From positions 1-64,000 of the forward strand of contig JAIYDJ010000035.1 in NCBI GenBank assembly GCA_027487575.1: a stretch of DNA of 64,000 bases, read 5' to 3'. The notes beneath the pieces are model-generated. The model was not told the origin of the DNA. It was given only the letters and a program-made list of their open reading frames with translations, and did no database searches. The position numbers and the translations under genes are program-made. Shown in pieces: positions 1 to 9,288 of the stretch; the stretch's first letter is position 1, and every line of letters begins with the position of its first letter. The DNA is from Rhodobacter sp. Lineage in GTDB: Bacteria; Pseudomonadota; Alphaproteobacteria; Rhodobacterales; Rhodobacteraceae.

Positions 1-1245
1 GTGATGAAATTCGGCGGCACCTCGGTGGCCGATCTCGCGCGGATCGGGAACGCCGCTGCAAAGGTCAAGCGCGAGGTCGAACGCGGCTATGACGTGATCG
101 TCATCGTCAGCGCGATGTCGGGCAAGACCAACGAACTGGTCGGCTGGGTCGAGGGCACCTCGCCCCTGTTCGATGCCCGTGAATATGACGCGGTGGTGTC
201 ATCGGGCGAGAATGTGACGGCCGGTCTGATGGCCCTGACGCTGCAGGAAATGGACGTGCCCGCGCGGTCATGGCAGGGCTGGCAGGTGCCGATCCAGACC
301 ACCTCCGCCCATTCTTCGGCCCGGTTCGTCGACATCCCCCGCGCCAACATCGACGCGAAATTCGCCGAAGGCTTCAATGTCGCCGTGGTCGCGGGCTTTC
401 AGGGCGTGTCGCCCGAAGGCCGCATCACCACTCTGGGGCGCGGCGGGTCCGACACCACGGCGGTGGCCTTTGCCGCCGCCTTTGCCGCCGAACGGTGCGA
501 CATCTACACCGACGTCGATGGCGTCTATACCACCGATCCGCGGATCAGTGCCAAGGCCCGCAAGCTCGATCGCATCGCCTTCGAGGAAATGCTGGAACTG
601 GCCTCGCTCGGGGCCAAGGTGCTGCAGACCCGGTCCGTCGAACTGGCGATGCGCTACAAGGTGCGCCTGCGCGTGCTGTCGTCCTTCGAGGACAACGACG
701 ACAACTCGGGAACTCTGGTCTGCGACGAGGATGAAATCATGGAATCGAAAGTTGTGTCGGGTGTCGCCTATTCGCGCGACGAGGCGAAGATGACGCTGGT
801 CAAGGTCGAAGACCGCCCGGGCATCGCCGCGGCAATCTTCGGCCCGCTGGCGGATGCGGGCGTGAACGTTGACATGATCGTGCAGAACATCTCGGAGATC
901 GAGGATGGCGCCGACCGTCGGCCCTATACCGACATGACGTTCTCCTGCCCGACAAACCAGGTGATCCGGGCCCGCAAGGCGATCGAGGACGCCCGCGACG
1001 CCGGGCGCTTTGCCTATGGCGATCTGGTGACCGACACGGACGTGGCAAAAATTTCGGTGGTCGGGATCGGGATGCGGTCGCATGCCGGGGGGGCCGCGAC
1101 CATGTTCCAGGCTCTGGCCGCCGAGAATGTGAACATCAAGGTCATCACCACCTCCGAGATCAAGATCTCGGTGCTGATCGACCGAAAATACATGGAACTG
1201 GCCGTCCAGTCGCTGCACGACGCGTTCGGGCTGGAACAGGCCTGA
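1..1245 (+). CDS. lysC: Aspartate kinase, 5' end probably cut by the window
   Basis: Phosphorylates L-aspartate, the first step toward lysine, threonine, methionine and diaminopimelate; cytoplasmic. The KFGGTSVA nucleotide-binding motif lies at residues 3-10, followed by the amino-acid kinase domain to about residue 230. Two ACT domains follow, starting near residues 267 and 353, which normally mediate feedback inhibition. The first visible codon is GTG (Val). Homologues usually carry a few residues before VMKFGG, so the true start is probably just outside the window; a GTG start cannot be excluded. Followed by ptsP on the same strand after 145 bases with no convincing terminator. Confidence 0.95.
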   Translation: MMKFGGTSVADLARIGNAAAKVKREVERGYDVIVIVSAMSGKTNELVGWVEGTSPLFDAREYDAVVSSGENVTAGLMALTLQEMDVPARSWQGWQVPIQTTSAHSSARFVDIPRANIDAKFAEGFNVAVVAGFQGVSPEGRITTLGRGGSDTTAVAFAAAFAAERCDIYTDVDGVYTTDPRISAKARKLDRIAFEEMLELASLGAKVLQTRSVELAMRYKVRLRVLSSFEDNDDNSGTLVCDEDEIMESKVVSGVAYSRDEAKMTLVKVEDRPGIAAAIFGPLADAGVNVDMIVQNISEIEDGADRRPYTDMTFSCPTNQVIRARKAIEDARDAGRFAYGDLVTDTDVAKISVVGIGMRSHAGGAATMFQALAAENVNIKVITTSEIKISVLIDRKYMELAVQSLHDAFGLEQA

Positions 1246-1390
1246 CCCGCACCGCCGCCCGGGCCATTCACCCCATGTCCTGATGGATCGTCGGCCCCGT
1301 CTGTTGGCCGGTTTCGTCAGGCGCAGATGCCCGGTTCCGTTGCGCCGCCCCTTGTGATCTAAAGGCGCAAACAACCTGCGGTGGGTTTCG

Positions 1391-3634
1391 ATGCCAGAAC
1401 GGACAGAAAGTGACAGCCGCAAACTGCTGCGCCGTCTGCGGGACAGTCTGGCCGTGCCCGGCAAGGGTCAGGACCGGCTGGACCGCATCACCAGTCTGAT
1501 CGCCGATTCGATGCGCACCGAAGTGTGCTCGATCTATCTGTTCCGCGACCCCGAAACGCTGGAACTCTGCGCTACCGAAGGGCTCAACAAATCAGCCGTC
1601 CACCAGACCCGGATGAAGCTGGGCGAAGGGTTGGTGGGGCGCGTGGCCCGTCTTGGCCAGCCGGTGAACACCGCCAATGCGCCCGCCGAAAAAGGCTTTC
1701 GGTTCATGCCCGAAACGGGCGAGGAAATCTACTCGTCCTTCCTTGGCGTCCCGATCCAGCGGGTCGGCGAAAAGCTGGGCGTGCTGGTGGTGCAGTCCAA
1801 GGCCGCCCGCGCCTACTCCGAAGACGAAATCGACGCGCTCGACGTGGTGGCCATGGTTCTGGCTGAAATGGCCGAGCTTGGCGCCTTCGCCGGGGAAGGC
1901 GACGCGATGGGGGCCAAGCACAAGCAGCCCGTCCTGATCCGCGGCGGCACCGGGCAGGAGGGCGCCGCCGAGGGCCGGGTCTGGCTGCACGAACCCCGCG
2001 TCGTGGTGACCAACCCGGTGGCCGACGACCCCCTGACCGAGATCGACCGCATCCGCGAGGCGGTGGGCGTGCTGCGCGTCTCGGTCGACGACCTGCTGGC
2101 CGCCGAAAGCCTTGACAAGGACCAGAAGGCGGTGCTGGAGGCCTACCGGATGTTCGCCCATTCGCGCGGCTGGCTGCGCCGGATGGAGGAAGACATCCAG
2201 CGCGGCCTGTCGGCCGAGGCGGCAGTGGAAAAGGAACAGTCCGCCGCGCGCAACCGTCTGGAACAGGTGCCCGACGCCTATCTGCGCGACCGCCTGCACG
2301 ATCTGGACGACCTGTCGAACCGGCTGTTGCGCATCCTGACCGGACAAGGCTCTGATACCGGGGCAGAAATGCCGGAAAACCCGGTGCTGGTGGCCCGCAA
2401 CATCGGGCCTGCCGAACTTCTGGAATACGGCCGCAAGCTGCGCGGCGTGGTGCTGGAGGAAGGGTCTGTCGGCTCGCATGCCGCCATCGTCGCGCGGGCG
2501 CTGGCCATCCCGCTGGTCATCAACGCCGACCGCATCACGACCGAGGCGCTGAACGGCGACCCGATTCTGGTCGACGGCGATCAGGGGTTGGTCCACCTGC
2601 GCCCCGACGAAACCGTGGCCCGCAGTTTCCGCGACAAGATCGCGATGCAGGCCGAGGCGCAGAAACGCTATGCCAGCTTGCGCGACCTGCCCGCCACGAC
2701 GCGCGACGGGCAGACGGTCGCCCTGCTGATGAACGCGGGCCTGATGGCTGATCTGCCGTCGCTGGAGGGGTCAGGTGCCGAAGGGGTTGGCCTGTTCCGG
2801 ACCGAGTTGCAGTTTCTGATCCGCAACCGGATGCCGCAGCGGGCCGAACTGGCCCAGACCTATGCCCGCGTGATGGACGCCGCACGGGGGCGGCCCGTGG
2901 CGTTTCGCACGCTGGATATCGGGTCAGACAAGGTGCTGCCCTACATGAAGCCGCAGGACGAACCGAACCCGGCAATGGGCTGGCGGGCGATCCGCGTGGG
3001 GCTGGACAAGCCCGGCGTGCTGCGGATGCAGTTGCAGGCCCTGCTGCGCGCCGCGAACGGCCGCCCCTTGTCGATCATGTTTCCGTTCATCTCGGAACAT
3101 GGAGAGTTCATGATGGCCCGGTCGCACACGTTGCGCGAGATTCACCGCGAGCGCAGTCTGGGCCATACGGTTCCCGCCTCCATCGAAATCGGCGCGATGC
3201 TGGAAACGCCCAGCCTCGCCTACGCGCCGCAGGCGTTCTTCGATCTGGCCGACTTCGTGTCGATCGGAGGCAACGACCTGAAACAGTTCTTCTTTGCGGC
3301 CGACCGCGAGAACGAGCGGGTCCGCAAGCGCTATGACACGCTGAACCTGTCGTTCCTGTCGTTTCTGGAACTCGTCGTGCAGCGCTGTGCAGCCTCGGGC
3401 ACCCGGTTGTCGTTCTGCGGCGAGGATGCGGGCCGCCCGATCGAGGCGCTGGCGCTGGCCGCCATCGGGCTGCGGGTGCTTTCGATGCGCCCCGCCTCGG
3501 TCGGTCCGGTCAAGTCGCTGTTGCGCCGGGTCGATCTGGCCCAGGCCCGCGCCGTCATCGAAACCGCCCGCACGGCGGGGGCCGAAAGCGCCCGGCCCGC
3601 GCTGATGGAGTGGCTCGCCACGCAGCAGGACTGA
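1391..3634 (+). CDS. ptsP: PEP-protein phosphotransferase PtsP (nitrogen PTS enzyme I)
   Basis: Enzyme I of the nitrogen-related PTS: takes phosphate from PEP and passes it to NPr, a regulatory phosphorelay without sugar transport. The 747 residues show an N-terminal GAF sensor domain (about 15-165), which marks PtsP rather than the sugar enzyme PtsI. Then come the EI N-terminal domain, the mobile domain with phospho-acceptor His at about 363 in GSHAAIVAR, and the PEP-binding TIM barrel (GVGLFRTE, FRTLDIGSDK, GGNDLKQF, FCGEDAG). Length fits the family. The ATG start is preceded by a GGTGGG stretch. In the alphaproteobacterial family the GAF domain is thought to sense nitrogen status. Confidence 0.95.
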   Translation: MPERTESDSRKLLRRLRDSLAVPGKGQDRLDRITSLIADSMRTEVCSIYLFRDPETLELCATEGLNKSAVHQTRMKLGEGLVGRVARLGQPVNTANAPAEKGFRFMPETGEEIYSSFLGVPIQRVGEKLGVLVVQSKAARAYSEDEIDALDVVAMVLAEMAELGAFAGEGDAMGAKHKQPVLIRGGTGQEGAAEGRVWLHEPRVVVTNPVADDPLTEIDRIREAVGVLRVSVDDLLAAESLDKDQKAVLEAYRMFAHSRGWLRRMEEDIQRGLSAEAAVEKEQSAARNRLEQVPDAYLRDRLHDLDDLSNRLLRILTGQGSDTGAEMPENPVLVARNIGPAELLEYGRKLRGVVLEEGSVGSHAAIVARALAIPLVINADRITTEALNGDPILVDGDQGLVHLRPDETVARSFRDKIAMQAEAQKRYASLRDLPATTRDGQTVALLMNAGLMADLPSLEGSGAEGVGLFRTELQFLIRNRMPQRAELAQTYARVMDAARGRPVAFRTLDIGSDKVLPYMKPQDEPNPAMGWRAIRVGLDKPGVLRMQLQALLRAANGRPLSIMFPFISEHGEFMMARSHTLREIHRERSLGHTVPASIEIGAMLETPSLAYAPQAFFDLADFVSIGGNDLKQFFFAADRENERVRKRYDTLNLSFLSFLELVVQRCAASGTRLSFCGEDAGRPIEALALAAIGLRVLSMRPASVGPVKSLLRRVDLAQARAVIETARTAGAESARPALMEWLATQQD

Positions 3635-3691
3635 CCGCACCCGTCTGCGGACGGCTGCGAATCTTCTGCGATGATACCGGTCCGGGGCATC

Positions 3692-3724
3692 AGGCGGACC
3701 CGCCTTGAATATTGCCGAAAATTC
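3692..3724. terminator. Possible bidirectional terminator between convergent genes
   Basis: A small GC-rich inverted repeat (AGGCGG/CCGCCT, 3692-3705) is followed by an AT-rich imperfect palindrome, GAATATTGCCGAAAATTC (3707-3724). It lies between the convergent ends of ptsP and the patatin-like gene. A related palindrome is found at another convergent junction at 17875-17893. There is no long T run, so intrinsic termination is a guess. Confidence 0.35.
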
Positions 3725-3733
3725 GTTCCTGGG

Positions 3734-5182
3734 TCAGTTGCCTACCGGCACGATCCGCCGGCCGCCCGCCTTGATGCCTGCGCTGATCCGGTTATCCACA
3801 TCGTTGCCGTCCAGCGAGGCCAGAAACCCGTTGAACTCGGGGGTTGCCCGCGTCGCCAGCCGCCCGGCCTCGATCACCAGATCGACCTGATCCGTCGCCA
3901 GCCGCAGCCGGGTCGGCACCTTGTTCAACTCCGTGCGCATCGCGGCGGGCACGCCTTCGAAACTGGCCTGCCCGACGAACAGCTTCACATCGGTGCAATC
4001 CCAGCCATCAAGGCTTCCGCGCAACCGCCGCACCTCGGCCATGGGCAGCGCACAGCGCCATTCGACCAGTTCTTCCTGCCACAGCTTCAACTCGCCGCGC
4101 ATCGCATCATAGCCCGACCGGGTGGCCGCACTCATCGACGCCGTGGCAATCGACATGCCCAGCCCGACGCCCCCCGGTCCCGCCACCTTCTGCGTCCAGG
4201 AAAAATCCGTCTCGACCCCCGCATTGGCGACCAGAAACAGCATCCGCGTCATCCGCACCGCCTCGGCCGGCGTCATCGGCGCAAAGGGCGCCTCGGCGCG
4301 CGCGCGTTCTACCGCAAGCCCGGTGGTACCGAAATTGTCGGTGATCCCGCCGTCCAGCAGTTTGACGAACTTCACCTCCTCGGGGTTGGCATAGCTTTCC
4401 AGAGCGCGGGCATGGGCGCGCATCGCTGCCGTCGCCTCGGGGTTGAACCGTGCCGCCGTCAGCCAGTCGGGCTCGACATAGTCGCAGGCCCCCTGATGCG
4501 CCTGCAGCACCACGGGCGAGAACACCAGCGGAAAGGCGGCGGACGCGGCCACCGCCTCGGAAATCGGCATGCGCGACAGATCGGAACACAGGGCATCGAA
4601 GGTTTCGGGCGAAAACAGGAAGGGCGTGTTGTTCGCCATGTCGGTGGCGTTGATCCATGTCTTGATCCGCGACCGCGCGCGCAGATCGCCAAAGGTCGCG
4701 TTGTGGAACAGCACTTCGTCCAGATACCGCTGAAAGGTGCTGCGCCCGTTGGCCCCGCCGGACAGGCCCTTGACCACCGTGATCGGGTTGAACATGGTAT
4801 TTGCCATGTATTTTTCGGCGTCCGTGATCAGATACCGCTCGCGGTAGCCGTCAATGCCGCGTGGCCCGTTCAGCCCGAACTGCGCCGCCGTGACCGAGCC
4901 GCCCGACACGCCCGACACCAGCCGCACATGGTCCAGCAGCCCGTCGGGCGTGCCCGTGACCGCAGCCTGCGCCTGCAATTCCTGCAACATGCCATAGGCA
5001 AAGGCCGAAGCCCGCATTCCGCCGCCCGAAAAGGCAAGACCGACATAAAGATCACCCTTGCCGATGCTTTCGTCCGTGACCTCGACCAGCGACAGGTTCT
5101 CGCCCTGCAGGGGCGCATTCACCGGCTGGTTCCAGACGGCGCAGCCGGTCAGCAGGGTGAGGCAGAACAGCAGTCGCTTCAT
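3734..5182 (-). CDS. Patatin-like phospholipase lipoprotein
   Basis: Predicted lipid acyl hydrolase of the patatin family, exported and lipidated. From the chosen ATG, residues 1-14 form a lipoprotein signal (MKRLLFCLTLLTGC) with Cys14 as lipidation site. The oxyanion-hole glycine run FSGGGMR is at about 51-57, the nucleophile elbow GVSGG puts Ser at about 93, and the catalytic Asp in LLDGG is about 277, so the Ser-Asp dyad is complete. The start at 5182 has GGAGA six bases upstream; GTG at 5203 and ATG at 5188 are in-frame alternatives. It is the last gene of the protease/regulator/kinase operon, starting about 18 bases beyond the kinase stop. Substrate is unknown. Confidence 0.85.
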   Translation of the reverse strand: MKRLLFCLTLLTGCAVWNQPVNAPLQGENLSLVEVTDESIGKGDLYVGLAFSGGGMRASAFAYGMLQELQAQAAVTGTPDGLLDHVRLVSGVSGGSVTAAQFGLNGPRGIDGYRERYLITDAEKYMANTMFNPITVVKGLSGGANGRSTFQRYLDEVLFHNATFGDLRARSRIKTWINATDMANNTPFLFSPETFDALCSDLSRMPISEAVAASAAFPLVFSPVVLQAHQGACDYVEPDWLTAARFNPEATAAMRAHARALESYANPEEVKFVKLLDGGITDNFGTTGLAVERARAEAPFAPMTPAEAVRMTRMLFLVANAGVETDFSWTQKVAGPGGVGLGMSIATASMSAATRSGYDAMRGELKLWQEELVEWRCALPMAEVRRLRGSLDGWDCTDVKLFVGQASFEGVPAAMRTELNKVPTRLRLATDQVDLVIEAGRLATRATPEFNGFLASLDGNDVDNRISAGIKAGGRRIVPVGN

Positions 5183-5199
5183 CGTCATTCTCCGGGCAT

Positions 5200-6540
5200 T
5201 CACACGTCAAGCTTAGGCCAGCCGATCTGCAGCACAAACCCCTTTTCGACCGGCGGCAGGTCCAGCCGCGCCCCGTGCCGTGCCGCGATCGCCCGCACCA
5301 GCGCCAGACCCAACCCATGCCCCGGCACCGCCCGGTCCCGGTCGGCCCGCACGAACCGCTCGAACGCCTCGCCTGCCATCTCTGGCGGCAGGCCGGGGCC
5401 TGTGTCGGCCAGCCGCAACACGACCCGCTCGCCGTCCACCAGCGACAGCCGCACCGCATCCCCCGGCCCGCAATACTTGATCGCGTTGTCCAGAAGGTTC
5501 GACAGCATCTGCGCAATCAGGTTGCGGTCACCCAGAACCCGGCACCCCGGCGCGATCGCGGCCTCGCAGACCAACCCCTTGTCTTCGGCCAGGGCCTCGT
5601 AAAGCTCCCACACCTCGCCCGCCACGCCCGACAGATCGACCGGCACCAACCCGCCCGTCCCCTGATCCGCCTCGGCGCGGCTGATGTCGAGGAGCGCATC
5701 GAACACCCGCACCGCGGCCCGCATGTCGGCGCGCAACTCGTCCGCCACCGCCTGCCCTTCGATCCTCGACAGCTTCTGCATCATCCGGTTCAGTGGCGTG
5801 CGCAACTCGTGCGCGATGGTGTCGGACAGCCGGTGCGTCGCCCGGTTCAGGGCCTCGATCCGGTCCAGCATGCCGTGGACATGCGTTTCCAGAAGGCCGA
5901 ACTCGTCGTCAGACCGCTGTCCCGGAAGCCGAGCGTCCAGTGCCCCATCCGCGACGCGGTCGGCAAGGTCGTTTATCCGCCCGATCCGCGCCATCACCGA
6001 CCGCGCGGTCAGCCAGCCAACCCCCCCGCCCGCAACCAGCAGCGCCGCGAGAAGCCCCAGCATTCTGCGGCGCATCGCGGCGAGTGTATCATCGACCGGA
6101 CGCAGGCTGCGCGCCACCAGCAGCGTGAAGCCACCCGGAAGGTCCCACAGCACGGCCAGCCATCGGGCTTTGCCTTCCGGGATGACCTCTGCCGGTTCCA
6201 GGCTCAGCAGATCGCCCTGGCGGGCCGCTGCCACCGGCCAACCCTGGCGTTCACCCGCCAGAACCTGCTTTTGCCGGTCAAGCAGGACCAGAACCTCGTC
6301 GCCCGTGGTCGCGGTGGCCCGGTAGTCGATCGCCTGCCGCAGCGCGATGATCCGCCGCTGGTCATACAGCGTGGCAAACCCGTCCAGATCGGCGGTCAGC
6401 AACGCGCGGGCCTGCACCATCAGCCGGTCTTCGACCAGCCGGTACTGCAAGGCCATCGCCCCCAGCGCCAACACCATCACTGCCAGCGCCATGAACCCAG
6501 CCAGCCGCCAGGTCGCCCGCGCCTGCCAGGCACCTTTCAC
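5200..6540 (-). CDS. Two-component sensor histidine kinase
   Basis: Inner-membrane sensor kinase of 446 residues. Visible parts in order: a membrane segment at about 13-33, a periplasmic sensor region of about 120 residues without a recognised motif, a second membrane segment at about 158-178, a HAMP linker, the HisKA dimerisation helix with phospho-accepting His at about 244 in AHELRTPLNR, the N box (NLLDNAIKY, about 345) and the G boxes (DTGPGLP, GHGLGLALV) of the ATPase domain. The GTG start overlaps the stop of the response-regulator gene by four bases (GTGA), so the two are translationally coupled and almost certainly a cognate pair. The signal sensed is unknown; the gene neighbours suggest an envelope cue. 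Confidence 0.93.
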   Translation of the reverse strand: MKGAWQARATWRLAGFMALAVMVLALGAMALQYRLVEDRLMVQARALLTADLDGFATLYDQRRIIALRQAIDYRATATTGDEVLVLLDRQKQVLAGERQGWPVAAARQGDLLSLEPAEVIPEGKARWLAVLWDLPGGFTLLVARSLRPVDDTLAAMRRRMLGLLAALLVAGGGVGWLTARSVMARIGRINDLADRVADGALDARLPGQRSDDEFGLLETHVHGMLDRIEALNRATHRLSDTIAHELRTPLNRMMQKLSRIEGQAVADELRADMRAAVRVFDALLDISRAEADQGTGGLVPVDLSGVAGEVWELYEALAEDKGLVCEAAIAPGCRVLGDRNLIAQMLSNLLDNAIKYCGPGDAVRLSLVDGERVVLRLADTGPGLPPEMAGEAFERFVRADRDRAVPGHGLGLALVRAIAARHGARLDLPPVEKGFVLQIGWPKLDV

Positions 6541-7220
6541 ATCGGCTCCAGCGGCGCAAAGACATACCCCTCGCCCCGCGCGGTCTGGATTGCGGCGGAC
6601 CCGGCCTGTTCCAGCTTGCGGCGCAGGCGGCCGACATGCACATCCACCACATTCGTCTGCGGATCGAAATGCAGATTCCAGACATTTTCTAGCAACTGCA
6701 TCCGCGTCACCACATGCCCCGCATTTCGCGCCAGAAAGGTGATCAGTTCGAATTCCTTGGGGCTTACGGCCACATGTGCGCGTCTTACATGAACGGTGCG
6801 GGCCTTGATGCGGATTTCAAGTTCACCAAAAGCCAACAAATCGTTGTCCAGGCTCTGCATCGCCCCGCGCCGCAGCAGCGCCCGCAACCGCGCCCGCAGT
6901 TCGTCGGGCTCGAACGGTTTCGGCAGATAGTCGTCGGCCCCCCGCTCCAGTCCCTCCACCCGGTTGGCGGCCCGGCCCAGCGCGGACAGCACAAGGATCA
7001 ACGCCCTCGACCCGGCGGTCCGCAGGTCCGCGATGGCTGCGACGCCATCACCACCGGGCAGCATCCGGTCCAGCACGATCACCCGGAAGTCACCCTGCGC
7101 AGCCCTGACCCCGTCGTCCAGCGTGCCGCAGATCACCGGCTGACAGCCCAGGTCGCGCACGATCCCGGCCACGGCTTCGGCGGTTTCCGGGTCGTCCTCG
7201 ATGATCAGAATACGGTCCAT
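6537..7220 (-). CDS. OmpR-family response regulator
   Basis: DNA-binding response regulator, 227 residues. The receiver domain has the acidic pocket IIEDD (6-10), phospho-acceptor Asp at 51 in VIVLDRMLPGGDG and the conserved LPKPF lysine near 104. A C-terminal winged helix (about 130-225) ends with DVHVGRLRRKLE, characteristic of OmpR/PhoB proteins. I chose the internal ATG at 7220 because AGGAG lies six bases before it; an upstream in-frame start at 7238 would add six residues. It sits between the HtrA-like protease gene (20 bases) and its kinase (4-base overlap). Likely targets are its own operon and the divergent caspase operon. Confidence 0.93.
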   Translation of the reverse strand: MDRILIIEDDPETAEAVAGIVRDLGCQPVICGTLDDGVRAAQGDFRVIVLDRMLPGGDGVAAIADLRTAGSRALILVLSALGRAANRVEGLERGADDYLPKPFEPDELRARLRALLRRGAMQSLDNDLLAFGELEIRIKARTVHVRRAHVAVSPKEFELITFLARNAGHVVTRMQLLENVWNLHFDPQTNVVDVHVGRLRRKLEQAGSAAIQTARGEGYVFAPLEPM

Positions 7221-7240
7221 CGCAATCTCCTGCCGCATCC

Positions 7241-8527
7241 TCAGAACACCACCACGTCGGGGTCAAGCACATTCGCGCCGCCCAGCGCGCGGAACCCCGG
7301 CTTGGCAAACGGGTCGATGACGACATGCCGCGTCCGCCCGTCAGGTCCGCGCAACAGGACCAGAACCGCCCCGTCGCCGAGCGGCGCGGCGTCCACCGGA
7401 CCGCCGTTCACCGACACCACGACATCCCCCACCGCGACACCCGCGACCAGCGCAGGCGAAGGATCGGCCAGATCGGTCACCTGCCCCGCCGCGTCCAGCG
7501 TGATCCCCAGCTTGGGAAGGGTGTACTCCGTCTGGTGTTGCGTGCCCGTCAGGTCGCGCAGTGCCAGAACCGGGGCAGGCGGTATCAGGTCTAGCGTGAC
7601 GGAAACCTCTTTCACGCCGCGCCGAAGTGTCAGTTCTGCCCTGCCCCGCACTTGCGCCGCCTCGATCGCGAAGGCCAGATCACCGGCCTGCGCCAGCGCG
7701 CCCCCGTTTACCGCAAGGATCACATCCCCGGCCTGCAGGGCGCGCGCGACACCGGTCGGATCGACGGCATCGACCAGCACACCACCCGTCGGCACCGCCA
7801 AGGCTGCGGCGATCTGGCGGTCCACCGGTCGCGCCGTCAGCCCAAGTTCGGGAAAGGGCGGCAGGGTTTCGCCAACCAGACCGTCAACGATGCGCCCCAG
7901 ATCAGCCGCCGAGATCGCATAGCCGATGCCGACGAACATCCGGCTGCCGTTGGCGATCTGGGCGTTCATCCCCACCAGCCGCCCTTCGGCATCGATCAGC
8001 GGCCCGCCTGACGATCCGGGATTCACGGCGGCGTCATGCTGGATCATCCGGATCGGGACGGCGGTTTCGATCTGGCGCGCCAGCGCCGAGACATGCCCCG
8101 CCGTCACGGTGAAGGCGATTCCCAGCGGCGCCCCCAAAGCCCAGACCTGCTCTCCCAGCGCCAATGCGGAACCTGCAACCAGTCCCGCCCGCCCCGGCGT
8201 CACCGAAATCACCGCCACGTCGCGGACGGCGTCGCGCGCAACAATCCGCCCGATCTGCGCCCGCCCCGCCGTATCGGTCAGCCGCACCTCTGCGACATCG
8301 GCGACGACATGCGCATTCGTCACCGCCACCTCGCCCGCCCCCCACAGGAATGCGGAGCCCAGAAACCGGTCCTCATCCGTGGCGGTGTGCACGGTGAACA
8401 CCGCTGCCATGGCCTGATCCAGCGGCGGGTCGGCCCGGGCGGGACTGACGAGCGCCACGCAGAGCAGCACGGCCAGAACGGCCATGCCTTCGGCGATCAG
8501 CGGAAAGCGAATGGTCAGGCGTCGCAT
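7241..8527 (-). CDS. Exported HtrA/Deg-like serine protease with PDZ domains
   Basis: Trypsin-like S1C peptidase of 428 residues, predicted periplasmic. A signal peptide ends near residue 32 (cleavage after ARA). The catalytic triad is visible: His73 in TNAHVV, Asp103 in RDVAVI and Ser173 in GSSGGP. Two PDZ-like regions follow (about 222-310 and 335-405), as in DegP/DegQ proteins that recognise misfolded envelope proteins. An AGGAG ribosome site precedes the ATG. First gene of a leftward operon with a response regulator, its kinase and a patatin-like lipoprotein, and divergent from a secreted caspase-like peptidase. It is less likely to be the housekeeping DegP, since that is not normally placed in this context. 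Confidence 0.88.
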   Translation of the reverse strand: MRRLTIRFPLIAEGMAVLAVLLCVALVSPARADPPLDQAMAAVFTVHTATDEDRFLGSAFLWGAGEVAVTNAHVVADVAEVRLTDTAGRAQIGRIVARDAVRDVAVISVTPGRAGLVAGSALALGEQVWALGAPLGIAFTVTAGHVSALARQIETAVPIRMIQHDAAVNPGSSGGPLIDAEGRLVGMNAQIANGSRMFVGIGYAISAADLGRIVDGLVGETLPPFPELGLTARPVDRQIAAALAVPTGGVLVDAVDPTGVARALQAGDVILAVNGGALAQAGDLAFAIEAAQVRGRAELTLRRGVKEVSVTLDLIPPAPVLALRDLTGTQHQTEYTLPKLGITLDAAGQVTDLADPSPALVAGVAVGDVVVSVNGGPVDAAPLGDGAVLVLLRGPDGRTRHVVIDPFAKPGFRALGGANVLDPDVVVF

Positions 8528-8672
8528 CGTGGTCTCCTTGCAAGTGCCCGACCAACCTATGCAAGCCGCCGCACAGCGTCACATGACAAAGGCGGTCATC
8601 AAAAAAACGCATGTTTACAGGGGGCCGCGCACCGATCATCTTCACCGCACCGGACCCAATCAGGATAGACCC
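8528..8672. promoter_or_regulatory. Divergent promoter region of the protease and caspase operons
   Basis: This 145-base gap separates two divergent operons and must hold both promoters. It contains a direct repeat TGCAAG at 8539-8544 and 8560-8565, 21 bases apart (two helical turns), and an inverted repeat ATGAC-N7-GTCAT at 8583-8599 followed by a short A tract. These are candidate binding sites for the response regulator encoded in the operon; I could not assign clear -35/-10 elements. Confidence 0.45.
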
Positions 8673-9287
8673 ATGCTGCGCCCCTTTCTGATCGCCCTGC
8701 TGTTCGCCGTACCCGCCGCCGCAGAAACCCCGTCGCCGGTCAAGACCGCCGAACTTTCGGCGCGGCTGTTCGCAACCGGGGTGGAGATGGCGGACCCCTT
8801 GCTGATCCTGTCGGCCGCGAAACTGCGCAAGACGCTGGCCCCCACCGCGACCGACCGCGCCGCTACCGACGGCGCACCGGCCAGCGATGCGCCGCTGAGC
8901 TGGGAGGACATGCTGGCCGAGGCCGAGGCCCTGTCGGAAGGCGACGACATTCTCCTGGGCCTGATCGACGACGTGCGCGCGGAAACGACCAAGGGCGTGT
9001 CGTCGGGGCCGGTCTACAACATCGGATCGATTCCGAACGGCAAGACCGACACCTATCCGATGGTCGATTTCATCGGCGGCGAATATGCCGAGGTCTATGT
9101 CGAGGCTAAATCTGCGTCGGACCTGAACCTGACGATCGTCGATGCCAAGGGGCGGCTTGTCTGCTCGGACACCGATGCAAGCCACATCGCCTATTGCGGC
9201 TGGCGCCCCGCCGATACCGCAGGTTTCGTGTTGAAGGTCGAAAACAACGGCCCGTCTGCGGCCAGCTATGCACTGATGACGAACTGA
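8673..9287 (+). CDS. Small secreted protein with PPC-like C-terminal domain, caspase partner
   Basis: Predicted exported protein of 204 residues. A short signal peptide ends after AVPAAA (about residue 17). The middle part is Ala/Asp rich and low in complexity. The last 70 residues (YVEAKSASDLNLTIVDAKG ... FVLKVENNG) resemble the beta-sandwich pre-peptidase C-terminal (PPC) domains found with secreted peptidases; this is my recognition from pattern, not a search. The gene ends one base before the caspase-like peptidase start, so the two are co-translated. It could be a chaperone, substrate, inhibitor or anchor of that peptidase. The internal ATG at 8673 is chosen because it begins the signal peptide. 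Confidence 0.7.
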   Translation: MLRPFLIALLFAVPAAAETPSPVKTAELSARLFATGVEMADPLLILSAAKLRKTLAPTATDRAATDGAPASDAPLSWEDMLAEAEALSEGDDILLGLIDDVRAETTKGVSSGPVYNIGSIPNGKTDTYPMVDFIGGEYAEVYVEAKSASDLNLTIVDAKGRLVCSDTDASHIAYCGWRPADTAGFVLKVENNGPSAASYALMTN

Positions 9288-9288
9288 C

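Noticed and set aside
3671-6792. Long + strand frames opposite the patatin and kinase genes
   Set aside because: Composition is that of an antisense shadow; motifs of the real genes are complete on the - strand.
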